Shown here: in pieces, positions 49,161-61,900 of the stretch
Layout: every line of letters begins with the position of its first letter
Numbering within the stretch: the first letter of the stretch is position 1
NCBI RefSeq assembly: GCF_000003815.2
Contig: NC_049981.1
Coordinates: 20,182,646-20,244,645 of the forward strand
Source: Branchiostoma floridae
Lineage: Eukaryota; Chordata; Leptocardii; Amphioxiformes; Branchiostomatidae
Direction of reading: 5' to 3'
DNA: 62,000 bases
Program-made: the position numbers and the translations under genes
Notes under the pieces: model-generated
What the model saw: only the letters and a program-made list of their open reading frames with translations
What the model was told of the DNA's origin: nothing
Databases searched by the model: none

Positions 49161-50045
49161 ATACCCCAGGTTCAGAACGTAAAAAAAAACATAGATATAC
49201 AGATATACACTCCAACTCACAGCTTGAATAGTTGTAACATACGATTAACTTATCTCGAGAACAAATTAATGGTGGGTTGCTTTTTCAAAGATAAATGTTA
49301 GGTAGGGTGTTCTATAGATTAATGGCACGGTAGAGAAATGTTTGTTTTGGGTTTTAGTAGGCTAAAACTGTAGGGAATTTGATAGTCTGGTTGAATATCG
49401 ATGGGTTGAATGGGCAGGGACAATAGAATTGACTCTACTTCATTAATGTAGCAGTGGTCAAAGACTTTCTCGGGCGCTGATATCAAAGAAGGGGAAGTCT
49501 TTTCCGTGGTACATTGAAAATGTTCACATACTATACATACTCTCATGACAATGAAATTAGTCTCACTGAAATAATGATCTTAGATAAGTGCCGATTGATC
49601 TTGTATAATTAATTGCAAAATAGATGGAGAAAACTGGGACATTCCACACGTCCTTGACACCTTATGACCTGAGGCCTTCAGAACGGTAAAGGTGAGAATT
49701 TAAGGTCAAATCACACATTTCCAGTGACGCCGCTTCTATAGATCTAAAGATGGCTACGTCAAAACTGGTCATTTATATTTCCAGCGTGTTTCGTTTGACA
49801 TGGTAAACCGGCAACACACGCATCCGCGGCGACTTCTATCAATGTACAATTAGTCAGTTCAGATAGCCCACCCATTTATCGAATTCCCTGGAATGTGGTA
49901 AAATACCATTTGATTCATATATATCTTTCACAGACATTTTGCTGCGGGGGACTAAATCGTACAGGTAAAGATACAAGTGAAATGCGTAACGCGGAGAAAC
50001 TTACAGAGAAAGGCCATTTTTGCTTACGCAATAGAAATCATGTGA

Positions 50046-50276
50046 ATGAACAAAGCTATCTTTGTTATTTATGTGTTATCTTTTTTCTCAATGTCTTTGT
50101 TTACATACCGTCGTCATGGAAACGTAACTGTAATTAATTTCTTGTCGATCCCACCGGAACAAGATGGCTCGTTCAAGGAGGAACTTAGAATGGCTACGAT
50201 ATTAATTGTGATCTTTTCAATGTTTTATTTTGTGTATCGTCGTCATGGAACTGCCAAAGTTTTCCTTTGTTTCTGA
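50046..50276 (+). CDS. Small hypothetical frame with internal duplication
   Basis: A 76-codon frame contains two similar halves, each a hydrophobic stretch ending in YRRHG (FSMSLFTYRRHGNVTV and FSMFYFVYRRHGTAKV). The DNA is duplicated too (CGTCGTCATGGAAACG and CGTCGTCATGGAACTG). There is no similarity to a family I know and no splice or promoter evidence; it may be a tandem repeat that happens to stay open. Confidence 0.2.
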   Translation: MNKAIFVIYVLSFFSMSLFTYRRHGNVTVINFLSIPPEQDGSFKEELRMATILIVIFSMFYFVYRRHGTAKVFLCF

Positions 50277-50639
50277 GTCAATAGGAGCAATATTGCCATG
50301 CCGGCTTGGTGCCAAATTCCTACACGCTCTACACGCATCTTCACAGAGAAAGAATGATTACCCTTGCCCTGGGATACACAAGTTCTCCCGACAGCCTTTG
50401 CGAAATCTTATATGTGACTGCATCTTCTATATAATAAGGAGGAACTATGGGTAAAGCTAACATGAGGGACGTGGTAAGACAGCCCGTGCTGTATAAAAAC
50501 TCTAAAATAAATCCTACAAACCAGAAAGAGACGGCAAGAAGTCAAGAACAGGCCAAACGCTGAAAAGACAGATTGAAAACTGAAGTTGTGTTTTTGTAGT
50601 GACTGCTGGTGTGACATTCACCAAAGAAGAGTAGAAACA

Positions 50640-50782
50640 AGAGCAAAGGTCGATGAGATTAGTCTATTTATTTTCCTTAGCAGATTTATCTTGATATCGA
50701 CAACTGCACGCAGGTGCAAGCTAGGGACTCGGGGATTCAGACCAGACAAGCTGTTGACTCAAACCTCGCTGCCAAGAGCAAC
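50640..50782 (+). promoter_or_regulatory. Candidate promoter and 5' UTR of the astacin gene
   Basis: A TATA-like TCTATTTATT at 50,663-50,672 lies about 110 bases upstream of the start codon; transcription might start near 50,695. Weak evidence from position and composition only. Confidence 0.3.
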
Positions 50783-53700
50783 ATGGAGGCAATGAAAGTA
50801 GCGCTGGTCGCATTGCTGTTGACAGTTTGCAGGGGATCACCTATTGCGGTAAGACTTTAGCATTCATCAGCAAACTTTCGTTGGAACGTTTTTACGATGA
50901 ATCTATGCCTCTTTTTTGACTGTCATCAGCTTATTTTAACATATCGGACAGCATATGGACAATAAACGCTTTCACCATGAGCACATCCTACCATCTAACG
51001 GCTAAGTACATCCATGAGTGCTTTGAGGTGTTTTTGATGATTTTTCTTCGCGTTTGCTAAGACCTGATGATCAAGACTTTAGAGTGTGTCAAACCTGTGT
51101 ATATTTCTTTCTTTCTACAGAAGCAACGACTGCCTAATCCTCTGATACAAAGTAAGTTTATGTTGTTACAGCCCTGTCTTTCTTATATTCTCGTCTTAGC
51201 TCGGTCAAATAAAGTACTCTACTTCATGTCAAACATATAAAAAAAACTATATCCAATCGAGTCTTAGATTTTCAAGCTACTTTTAGCCAACTTCTATTAG
51301 CGACGTAGTGTCTTTGTTACCACTGTCGTGCTGAGCCCATGTTTATATGTGCTGCACATAACGATGTACATGATGTCTGTGTGTGGGTCCCATACTGTTA
51401 CCGGTTTGCCTTTTTCTCACCGAAATATGGCATACCACAGCAACTCGCACCGAATGCCGGCCAGTAAATTTGCAGCAGCAGCACAGAAGTGGTCAGGTTT
51501 TACTGATCTGATGAAGTAATCAGCCAAGGAGGCCAAAAATGCCATCAGGACAAGGATATTGAAATACGGCCTAAAAAACATGAACAAAAGAAGAACACTC
51601 GACATACTTGAGGTGTCAAAATGTGTGCAGACACAGGGCAGCCTCCCGCAATAGAACAAACACTTTTTACTGTCGTGGCATTTAGAATGGAAGTGCGCGT
51701 TGCCTCAATGACTTTCTGTTTGCCTTCGTACAGCGCTTTGGTGACAAGCATTTTCCTTGTGTTCATAAATCATGAAACTTGATAGTAATTCCCAGTTCCA
51801 ATATCTCAAATGTTCAACCATCACAACAGAATTTCAACTAAAGCGCTAAATAACCATAGTAGTAGAAGTAGTAGTTGTAGTAGTAGTAAACTGGTTTATC
51901 AGTCCGCAAGAGGGATTGAAAGCTGAACAAACTGATACCATCTAAGTACAGTATACTATATAGCTTGCAATTGCTAGGTTGGGAGTCCTACATGTAGATG
52001 AATGCATTTTATCCAAGGTCGTTTTCTCGATTCTAGTGTATAGACGACATACGTCGTCGCAAAGTACAGGGAAATTTTCACCGTCAGTGACCCTTGGTTT
52101 ATCAAAGTGTCAAAGTTACTGACTGTATCAGGACGTTCAACCAAATGATGTCCCACCACGTGTCGCTTGAAAGGTCTTGAAATAGAAGGAATTGGCCAAA
52201 TAGCCAGATAACACACCAGAGGTGTCTGTGTGTCACACAAAAAGTAGGGTTTGCGACATTACTTTAGAAATTGGCTCCTATCAAATATCGATTATTGTGG
52301 GCTCCCACCCGAAGATTCTTAAATAAAAAAATGAATACGTTTCTACTATTTCCATGATCCAGCGATCTGTGGAGCCTGGTAGAGGCCGCCTAAGTGTAAC
52401 AACGGCCGGCAGAAAGTCTCCTTTCTTGTCGTGCACTCACATAATCGCATGTCTCTGTTCCAGCACGTATAAGCATACATTAGCTCCGAGGTTCAATACC
52501 CGCTTCGACATGTACACTAGTTATAAATACCATTTTCCTGGAGGGTAATGTTAGAATATCTTTACTCATTTCAATGCATCAACAGCAAGACGCAACCTTT
52601 GAAAGACGCGGTGAGCGGAAAGCCGTGTGTATGGTGTCCTGCCATTTCACGTGATAAGAGCTTCGGCCCTGTCAATCTTGCTTTTGCTAATAGCAAAATA
52701 GTAGACACTGCCCCCATGATTCGGGATTAAGAGACTAGCGAAGAGGCTGCTCTAATACCTAAGTTGTGTTGGCCCCCGCAGCGTTCCATCACCTTAATTA
52801 TAAAACAAACACTGTCCACTCGGAAGATAAGCTGTGTACATGTGCCGGGTTTGCAGTGTAAATTTCAAACCAGACGAACCCGACCGGATATTCTGATCTC
52901 ATGTTATACGCTGTCTTCGATACGTTGCCAGGAAACACACACGCCTACTCCTCTTAAGTTAAGTGATGAGTAAACTCTGGGTGTGGTGACAGAAGAGATA
53001 GTGCAGAAGATCCTGAACCTTTGTCATGGAAAGATATGCAAACACAAGAGAGATAATGGCATCTAATGGCCAATGTATTGCTTATGTCGACATGCTTAAA
53101 TACCTGTCAAATAATATATCAACCATTATATGAACTGTCCCGGCGCCGCCTCTTCCATCTGACCAATAGCTTCAATTTTCCTTCAATGTTGAGGACCACC
53201 TCCTCCTTTCTTGGAAGCGCCCACATGGTGTAACTGAATCATGTCTTCATCCTATATTGATATAGGATGAAGTGTGCGTGCCCGAGCAAGCGCGCGCGCA
53301 AGCGCGTGTGTGTGTTTAGCTTATATTTTGCAGTACAGCTTTGTTACCTTCGCCAAGAAGGTTATATTTTGGTTAGAAAATTTTCGGGTGTCCCAATATG
53401 TAGGTCAATCTCATATAACTCGAGCAGCTGTGGATGGAATGTCACGATATTTGGTATTTGAGTAGCGGTTGCGTATACCAAGGTTTTGTACGAAAATGGT
53501 ACTTCTGGCACTTTCTGTCGTGAGTGCAGCGGGGTGAGTGTGTGTGTGTGTGTATGCGTACAAGATAACTTTTGACGCTGTGGATCGTTTTGCATTATAT
53601 TTGGTAATTATTTAGCGGTTTGAAAAACGACGGTCAAGTTCGATTATGGGCGTCCTGGCGACAAGTTGCGGTACTGCAGCAGAGCGTCGAAGTTGGCGTT

Positions 53701-55835
53701 AAAGTTATCCTGAAGTGACAGGTTAAGGATTTTTGGTTAGTGGATACGTCTTTGGGTTGGGAGTAAATCGTGTAAGTTTGGGCCCCCTGGCGGCTTGTTT
53801 TGAACTGCAGTGGGCGATTNNNNNNNNNNNNNNNNNNNNNNNNNNNNNNNNNNNNNNNNNNNNNNNNNNNNNNNNNNNNNNNNNNNNNNNNNNNNNNNNN
53901 NNNNNNNNNNNNNNNNNNNNNNNNNNNNNNNNNNNNNNNNNNNNNNNNNNNNNNNNNNNNNNNNNNNNNNNNNNNNNNNNNNNNNNNNNNNNNNNNNNNN
54001 NNNNNNNNNNNNNNNNNNNNNNNNNNNNNNNNNNNNNNNNNNNNNNNNNNNNNNNNNNNNNNNNNNNNNNNNNNNNNNNNNNNNNNNNNNNNNNNNNNNN
54101 NNNNNNNNNNNNNNNNNNNNNNNNNNNNNNNNNNNNNNNNNNNNNNNNNNNNNNNNAAGGGGTTTCTCCATTTTGATGTCAAGGGGTGTTTTCCCCCTTA
54201 TTTTGGTGATGCTTATGTGGCAGGAAAAATCCTTCAATCCATACAAACGTCAGAAAGATTTCTTAAGATGAAAACGGTTATTGAAGGAAAGCATATTAAG
54301 AAAAATTTCTTCTTTGTCTCCTTAGGTAACAGTCTTTTGTCTCAGTATATCATGATGATCATGGACCACATTTTACAAGCGAACAAAGGTAGGAGGTTTG
54401 TTTGTTTGTATTTTGTTTGTTTGTTTGTATTGCATGTTAAGTAAACCGTCTCATGACTTAACACACCAGATTTGTATTGAGGAGTACAAAATGCACGTCC
54501 ATACAGATTCATTCATTTCGTCCACTCACATTTCGATAAGTCCGGTGGGTTCTTTAACGTGTTCGAAGTCATTACAACCATATGTAACATTGAATAGAAT
54601 ATGATATTACAGATACGTTATACTATGACATTACTTTTTGGTGCAAATTGCTAGATAACAACTTCAACAGTTATGCAATAGTAGATGTTTTGAAAAAAAT
54701 GATAATTTCCCAAACATAAAACACTAGTTATAATTAATGTACATAAGTATGTACCGTCAATTGACATGATCAAATCTGATCTGTCACCCTAGACGTCCCA
54801 TCTGCCCTGTCTCATTTAATGTTTACCCGTATCCAGGTATGGACCTGTTTGAGGGTGATATCAAAGGCGTCGATTGGGTAAGTTGCACTAACGTGTTTAT
54901 GACGTAAGCATTGTCCACCATATTGGATGGTTAAACCAGCAATACACGTGCATATTCACAGGACTCCATATTTTGCCACGCCGCATCGCGTCACGTGCAA
55001 ACACCATGTTCCAAATGTTTTAAGCATGATTTTCATCTGCAATTTATTATGTTCACCTGCATGCAATCTATTCTATTCAAATCATTTGCCAATATCATGA
55101 TTTGTCAGTCCATCTATCTACATATGCTCCAACTCATAACGTCTGCAGTAATTATAATAATTATCTCTTCGAGAAAATCTGCTCACTAATTTCTGCGCTG
55201 CTTCTCTTCTCTTCTAACGCTTACTTGTCAGGAGAGAACCACGCATAGGAATCGCGTAAGTACTGAGTTGGGGTCAAAACATGGGGAAATGTTGACATTT
55301 AAGACTAGACCACAAACTACGTTGTACTTTTCTGCTCACGCGTGACTTCATGAATTTGCCATGACACGTGAATCCACATGAGACCGGATTTAACCCAGTT
55401 CTTATAAGCCAACACCCCGGCTTGTTGTTAGTTGTGCGTAGTCTCTTCATAATCTCATAGAATACTGGGTAATGTGTGGATCCAATGAGCTTTCTCTGTA
55501 CTCTCCCAGCTAGTTAGATTAGTTGAATCGAAATCAAACCAGTATAGCTTTATCATTGCTAGCCATACTTATTCCTAAATCATCGCATCTAAAACGATAC
55601 ATAAATGAAAGAGATAGGAAACAAGAACTGACACAAAAGTATACTAAACCGATGCAAACGTAGACCTCGGATCCGAAAATAAAAGTCATCTCAACAAAGA
55701 CAACACCATAGCATCAAAATTAACCTTGACCTTTGTCTTCCCAACCTCTACCCACATACCAAATGTCATCGTAGTCCATCAAGAGGTTCTAAAGTTATGC
55801 TTACCACAAATATCCGGAAACACAAACACACACAC

Positions 55836-55906
<71 letters not shown>

Positions 55907-58900
55907 TATACACCAAAAACTATACCTCCATTTTTCATGGAGGTAACTACGGCAAATCTTAGTAAACGAACTATTTTCTCCAGACTACAAGGAACGCTAT
56001 CCGTGACAGGACTAAGATCTGGCAGACCAGGGAGGTGCCGTACAGCATAGACCCGTCTGTATGTGAGTATGGGAGGTTTCAAAAAAGACTTTTACATATA
56101 GTGACTAGTTATCTTGCCTTGCTAAAAGACGAAAGGTTCTAAGAATGGTAATAGATTCGTGTTCAAGGCTTTACATTGCTTTGTGTCCGAAATCAGCTTT
56201 GGATAGCGCTAGCCTCCTTCGCAGACTTCTAGCAGCGGTGGTTTTATTTACATTCTTTGTATACCACTGTCTTACTCTGCCAGTAGCCCCCAGACATGAT
56301 CTTTACGGCAATTAAGTCAAAGCAAAGTTTATTTTTGGCGGGACCGCTGATTCGCGATTTTCAAGGTTCTCTGAGCGAGCGCGGAACTCCCACTCTCGGA
56401 AACCTTCGCCATGTTGAAAATCGTGAATCAGCACTGCCACAAAACTAACAGCAGTGTCTTGGAATGAGGCTTTTGAATGGTCTCGAGTTTTCTTTAAGTC
56501 GTTCGCCCTGTCTCACAGCTCCTGAGGCGCAGGCGGCCATACAGGAGGCGGTACAGGAGTTCCACACTAAGACATGTGTGAGGTTTAAACAGAGGACCAC
56601 GGAGACAGACTACATCCTCTTCAAGAAAATCGGCGGGTGGGTATATAGTTAGTGAGTGAATGAATGAACGAATAAGTGAGTGAGTGAATGAGTAAATGAG
56701 TTAATACATGGATGAACGAATGAGTGAGTGAGTGAGTGAATGAATGTATGTGTGTGAATGAATGAATGAGTGAGTGAGTGAGTGAGTGAGTGAGTGAGTG
56801 AGTGAGTGAGTGAGTGAGTGAGTGAGTGAGTGAGTGAGTGAGTGAGTGAGTGAGTGAGTGAGTGATGAATTGATCCGACAGGTGGGTGTGATGAGAAAAT
56901 GTGGGACTAGCTCATGCATGGTGTATGATTAGAAAGTTGTTCACATGCTGTGGCCGAAAAGTTTGTCCATGTGTTTCTAGCTGTTGGTCCAACGTTGGTA
57001 AGACGGGCGGTATGCAGGAGCTGTCTGTGGGAGACGGGTGCGAGTTTAAGGGCACGGTGGCTCACGAGATGATGCACGCTCTGGGCTTCTGGCACGAGCA
57101 GTCCCGTACGGACAGGGATAACTATATCAACGTCATGTGGCAGAACATTCAGGATGGTAGGTACTCTCTGTCTACAGAAAGTCTGGTAACTCATTCTCTT
57201 TTGTTAATCCGTTTTTCCACTCATCTTACCACAATAAAATTTGTTTGGGTCAGTTTCATTCTACTGCAATTCTCAGGCAAAAGGTGGTTGAAGCAGAGGG
57301 ATGGTCTCCACCCTCTTATACCGTGCCCTGGACACAGGGAATAGCAACTCCTTTGGCTTAATAAATAAAAAGAAGCCGAACTTTTGTGTTAGACTAGATT
57401 TGTGACACTTTTATATGTATATATCCTGACTTGTTGTGACCTGTACTTAGCTCGGTTGGGCAAAATTGTACAATAAAGGTCTTCATTCATTCATTCAATA
57501 AAGGCAATGTGTTTACAACGACAATGTACCTATACCTTTTACTGTGTGCTCCAGGGAAGGAACACAACTTCAACAAGTACTCGCAGGACCAGGTGGACAC
57601 CCTGGGCATGCCTTACGACTTCGGTTCCATCATGCACTACTCGCAGTTCGCCTTCTCCAAGAACGGTCAGCCTACCATCACGCCCAAACAGTCCACCGCT
57701 GACGCCATCGGCCAGAGAAACGGGCTCAGCGACACAGACGTGCAGAAGATCCAGCTCCTCTACAGCTGCACCGGAGGTATTTTCTCATCTCTTCTCTTCT
57801 CTTCTCTTCTCTTCTCTTCTCTTCTCTTCTCTTCTCTTCTCTTCTCTTCTCCTCTCCTCTGTTCTCCTCTCCTCTCCTCTCCTCTCCTCTCCTCTCCTCT
57901 CCTCTCCTCTCCTCTCCTCTCCTCTCCTCTCCTCTCCTCTCCTCTCCTCTCCTCTCCTCTCCTCTCCTCTCCTCTCCTCTCCTCTCCTCTCCTCTCCTCT
58001 CCTCTGTTCTCCTCTCCTCTCCTCTCCTCTCCTCTCCTCTCCTCTCCTCTCCTCTCCTCTCCTCTCCTCTCCTCTCCTCTCCTCTCCTCTCATCTCTTCT
58101 TATCTCATCTCATCTCTTCTCATCTCCGATCTCATCTCATCTCATCTTTTCTTTTCTCATCTCTTATCTATTATTTAGTCTAACTATTGGGCTGTTGGGG
58201 AACCATAGACGATCTGGAAACAAGCTTTCTTCACCCATCTCGTTTTTTTTAATGTCTAAACGAAACTAGATCAGAAAATCCCTTCTGACAGGTGGCTCGG
58301 GAACAACCGGTACCGCGGCCACCACCGTCACCCCCAACAACTGGTCCAGCTGGTCCAGCTGGAGCGAATGTAGCCTGGACTGTAGGAAGACCCGCCAGCG
58401 CTTCTGCACGGACGCCAACAATGTCGGCTGTGAGGGAGACTCAACAGAGGTGGCCGAGTGCCCACTGCCTTGTTTCCGTGAGTACAGCATTGGAAAAATT
58501 ATCTGATGAATGGAAACCATGCCATGTTGGAGGCCAAAGCTTAAAGGCTGTAAACACAGTGTTATGAAAATCTGAAACATATGATTTCCTGAATATGTTG
58601 TTTTGTTTCGACGTACTGATGACGGCCGCACTGTAGATCAGTGGCCACGAGCACCAATAAGTCGCGCTGCACAGGATTATACGAGTATTATTGAATAAAG
58701 AAATACAGACACAGATGAGATTAATATACAACCAATTACTGACCGTTTCAATACTCAAGCAAAGTCGCAGGTCTCAAAAGGCTGAGGCAAAAAGGGACCA
58801 GTGATAGATGACGATTCCTTCTTTTCGCTGGGTTGTAGCCGTGACAGCTATTGGATGCTGGGTGGACAACCTGGGGTCTCCCCCTGTACCCTCCATGGAG

Positions 58901-61900
58901 AACTCGGAGCCTAGTCTGGCTGACAACTACAGAACCCGCACCAGCGCTATCAGGAAATGCGCTGACGTCGCTTATGCTCGTGGCTACCAGGTACGTCTTA
59001 TCATTTTGAGAGAAATATTTTGTTTTTGTTGCTGTTCGTTTCCCGCATAGTGTCTCTTGTCCCTGTGCCAGATTTCCTAACCGCGCCTGACCGGGCAGTT
59101 TATATAAACTANNNNNNNNNNNNNNNNNNNNNNNNNNNNNNNNNNNNNNNNNNNNNNNNNNNNNNNNNNNNNNNNNNNNNNNNNNNNNNNNNNNNNNNNN
59201 NNNNNNNNNNNNNNNNNNNNNNNNNNNNNNNNNNNNNNNNNNNNNNNNNNNNNNNNNNNNNNNNNNNNNNNNNNNNNNNNNNNNNNNNNNNNNNNNNNNN
59301 NNNNNNNNNNNNNNNNNNNNNNNNNNNNNNNNNNNNNNNNNNNNNNNNNNNNNNNNNNNNNNNNNNNNNNNNNNNNNNNNNNNNNNNNNNNNNNNNNNNN
59401 NNNNNNNNNNNNNNNNNNNNNNNNNNNNNNNNNNNNNNNNNNNNNNNNNNNNNNNNNNNNNNNNNNNNNNNNNNNNNNNNNNNNNNNNNNNNNNNNNNNN
59501 NNNNNNNNNNNNNNNNNNNNNNNNNNNNNNNNNNNNNNNNNNNNNNNNNNNNNNNNNNNNNNNNNNNNNNNNNNNNNNNNNNNNNNNNNNNNNNNNNNNN
59601 NNNNNNNNNNNNNNNNNNNNNNNNNNNNNNNNNNNNNNNNNNNNNNNNNNCAGATAAGCAATCCTTAGTTAATCCTCCAGGATTAATTGTGAATAGAATA
59701 GAGTGCAATACTATAAGATACAATGCAAGTATGATGTTTACAGGTACAACGTGGTCTTAATAGAAGGGAGAAAACCTTGCTAGTGTTTTGTCATGGTTTG
59801 AACTGTATCTTTATGCCTGTGAAACCGTCCTGTAGGTCCGATCCCAGGCCAGTGGGGTGAGTGGGGCCCGTGGGGAACATGCACCAAGACCTGCGGCATC
59901 GGCACTCAGTACCGCTACCGGCAGTGCGACAACCCTCCTCCCATTAACGGCGGCGCCAACTGCCAGGGGAACACTTTTGAGGCGCAGTTCTGCAACACCC
60001 ACGAGTGCCCAGGTGACCTTGTCCATTCGATTAACAGGTAGCTTAACTCTGACCCAAATCTGACGGCTTGTGGCTGCTGTCACTATGGCAAGTAATCGCG
60101 CTCTCTCAGCTGCAGTCCGCATGATGGTGGGCACGTACTTTACAGTGAGGCACGATTTATAACGTCCGTTTATTTACAAAGTGCCATTGTTTACAGTTTT
60201 CTGTAAGGCAAATGTAAGTTTTATAATCGCCTTCCTGGCAACACAGATTGCAGCAGGTCAACATCCGAATGGTTGATGGCTTGTAGATGCCATAGCGTGC
60301 CAGGGAGGCCATGTTTGTCACATACACCATTGTTCTTAAACGTCCGGTGTTTGTACACTTTGCCAGGAGCCAAAAGCATGTTTTTTTTTCGCGGCAGTCA
60401 CAACACACGTGTCGGCCTGGAAATCAACGCGTGACCGCTGCTTACACAACGATTTATTACCTTCGCCAAGAAGGTTTTATTTTTTTATAGTGTTTGTATG
60501 TGACGTTATGTGCGGATGTATGTATGTCTTTACGACGTATGTGGTTTAGCAGCATAACTCATAAGCTAGGGATGAACTGTCAAGAAACCTGTACGTGGTT
60601 AATTCATTTTCTATCAAAGAAAGAATTAGACTTTGGGACCCATTGCTGCTTTCCTTGACATTACATCAGAACTTCCATTTTTGATAGCTCGTTTTCAGGG
60701 GAAGCTGTGGTCACGTGTTTTGGATGGTACATGGCTCACGTGCTTGAGATGAAGTTGGGACAATTCAGTTTGAACTTCGCCAAAACAATCGTATGGGCTA
60801 TCACTAATACTTAATCTCCTTGGAAAACACAGTGGTATATACATACATACATACACATACATACATGTACGTACATACATACAAATAAACATTTCAATAT
60901 CGCCTTTTAGCCAACCCCGTGTGTGGTCCTCCCGATCTGACCGGTCCCAGCGGAGAGATCAAGCTGACCACGTACCCCGCCCCGTACGACCCGTACCTGT
61001 CCTGTGAGTACAACATTGATGGCCAGGGGCTGCCCGTTACTCTGGAGTTCCTGGACCTGGACATCGAGTACGCCTCCAGATGTGTCTACGACTACATCAA
61101 GGTAAAGACTTGACACGAGAAATAATTGTGTACTGTACAGGCTAAGTGCCTACCGGGGACAATGGTATAAGTATAACGCTGTCAAAACTCTGTCATTGTT
61201 ATGTTATCTACTGTGCCTTTCCCCTGTCCGTGGTACTGAAAAGGTTATCAGGTGATGTCAGTATCATTATCGCAAACACAGAAGACAGGGTTTAGTATCG
61301 TGTTATTTATAGTTTTGCCGATTGAGAAGCAATGTCAGGTCATCTTCTTTACTCGGAAGTTCCTTTTTCAAGCTGTTGTGAAGTGAGAATTTTTGCAGGC
61401 GTTACGGTAAAAGCAGAAGCAAACGTACCTGAGACTCAGTTGTGCTTCTTTATCTTATCTAAGACAAGCATGTTCGTTCGTTAGCTCCGTGACACTTGAA
61501 GTGTATAGTGATACATAGGACAGTACCTACTGTTTCAGTGAGGGGTTGCTAGTCCTTCCCCTTAAATGTGCTTGGCACCTTCTCTGGCATGGGAAACAAT
61601 TTGACGTCCCTTCCAAAATATAGATGCAGCCCCAACCAAGATACCCTATCAAGGCTTGAACCGCAACTAGTTGTAACCAGTAGCTCAACTGTGAGGCTAC
61701 TACCAGTCGAGCTACAGGCACATCCCCTAAACATGACTGTGAATGTTCCCAATTGTTCCCATCATGCGTTTCTTTGTTGACGTTTCCAGGTGTATGACGG
61801 GACGTCGCAGTCTGACGCCATGTTGGGGAACATCTGTGGTACCACATCCCCGGGAACCATCACGTCATCAGGGGACAAGCTCTTCCTGGTCTTCAAGAGT

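Larger units (their letters stand above)
45915..50782. other. Intergenic region between the two protease genes
   Basis: No gene was recognised. Contents are MITEs at 46,828-46,973 and 47,733-47,850, a 100-N gap (47,549-47,648), two SINE copies (47,951-48,070 and 48,198-48,322), a poly-C run at 49,103-49,113, a minus-strand non-LTR tail near 49,114-49,150, and an internally duplicated small open frame at 50,046-50,276. The downstream end should contain the astacin gene promoter. Confidence 0.5.
51152..54325. other. Intron 2 of the astacin gene
   Basis: This 3.2 kb intron has an (AGT)n stretch near 51,860-51,892, a 12-base-arm palindrome at 53,245-53,272 (CTTCATCCTATA, TTGA loop), CpG/CA-like GCGCGCGC and (TG)n runs near 53,285-53,315 and 53,535-53,555, a TTACCTTCGCCAAGAAGGTT repeat end at 53,344, and a 337-N gap (53,820-54,156). 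No coding exon was recognised. Confidence 0.55.

Noticed and set aside
56701-56919. Minus-strand THSL repeat frame
   Set aside because: It is the (GTGA)n microsatellite translated.
57507-58183. Long open frames through the (CTCCT)n repeat
   Set aside because: The 3' half is the microsatellite translated; the genuine exon ends at the donor 57,776.
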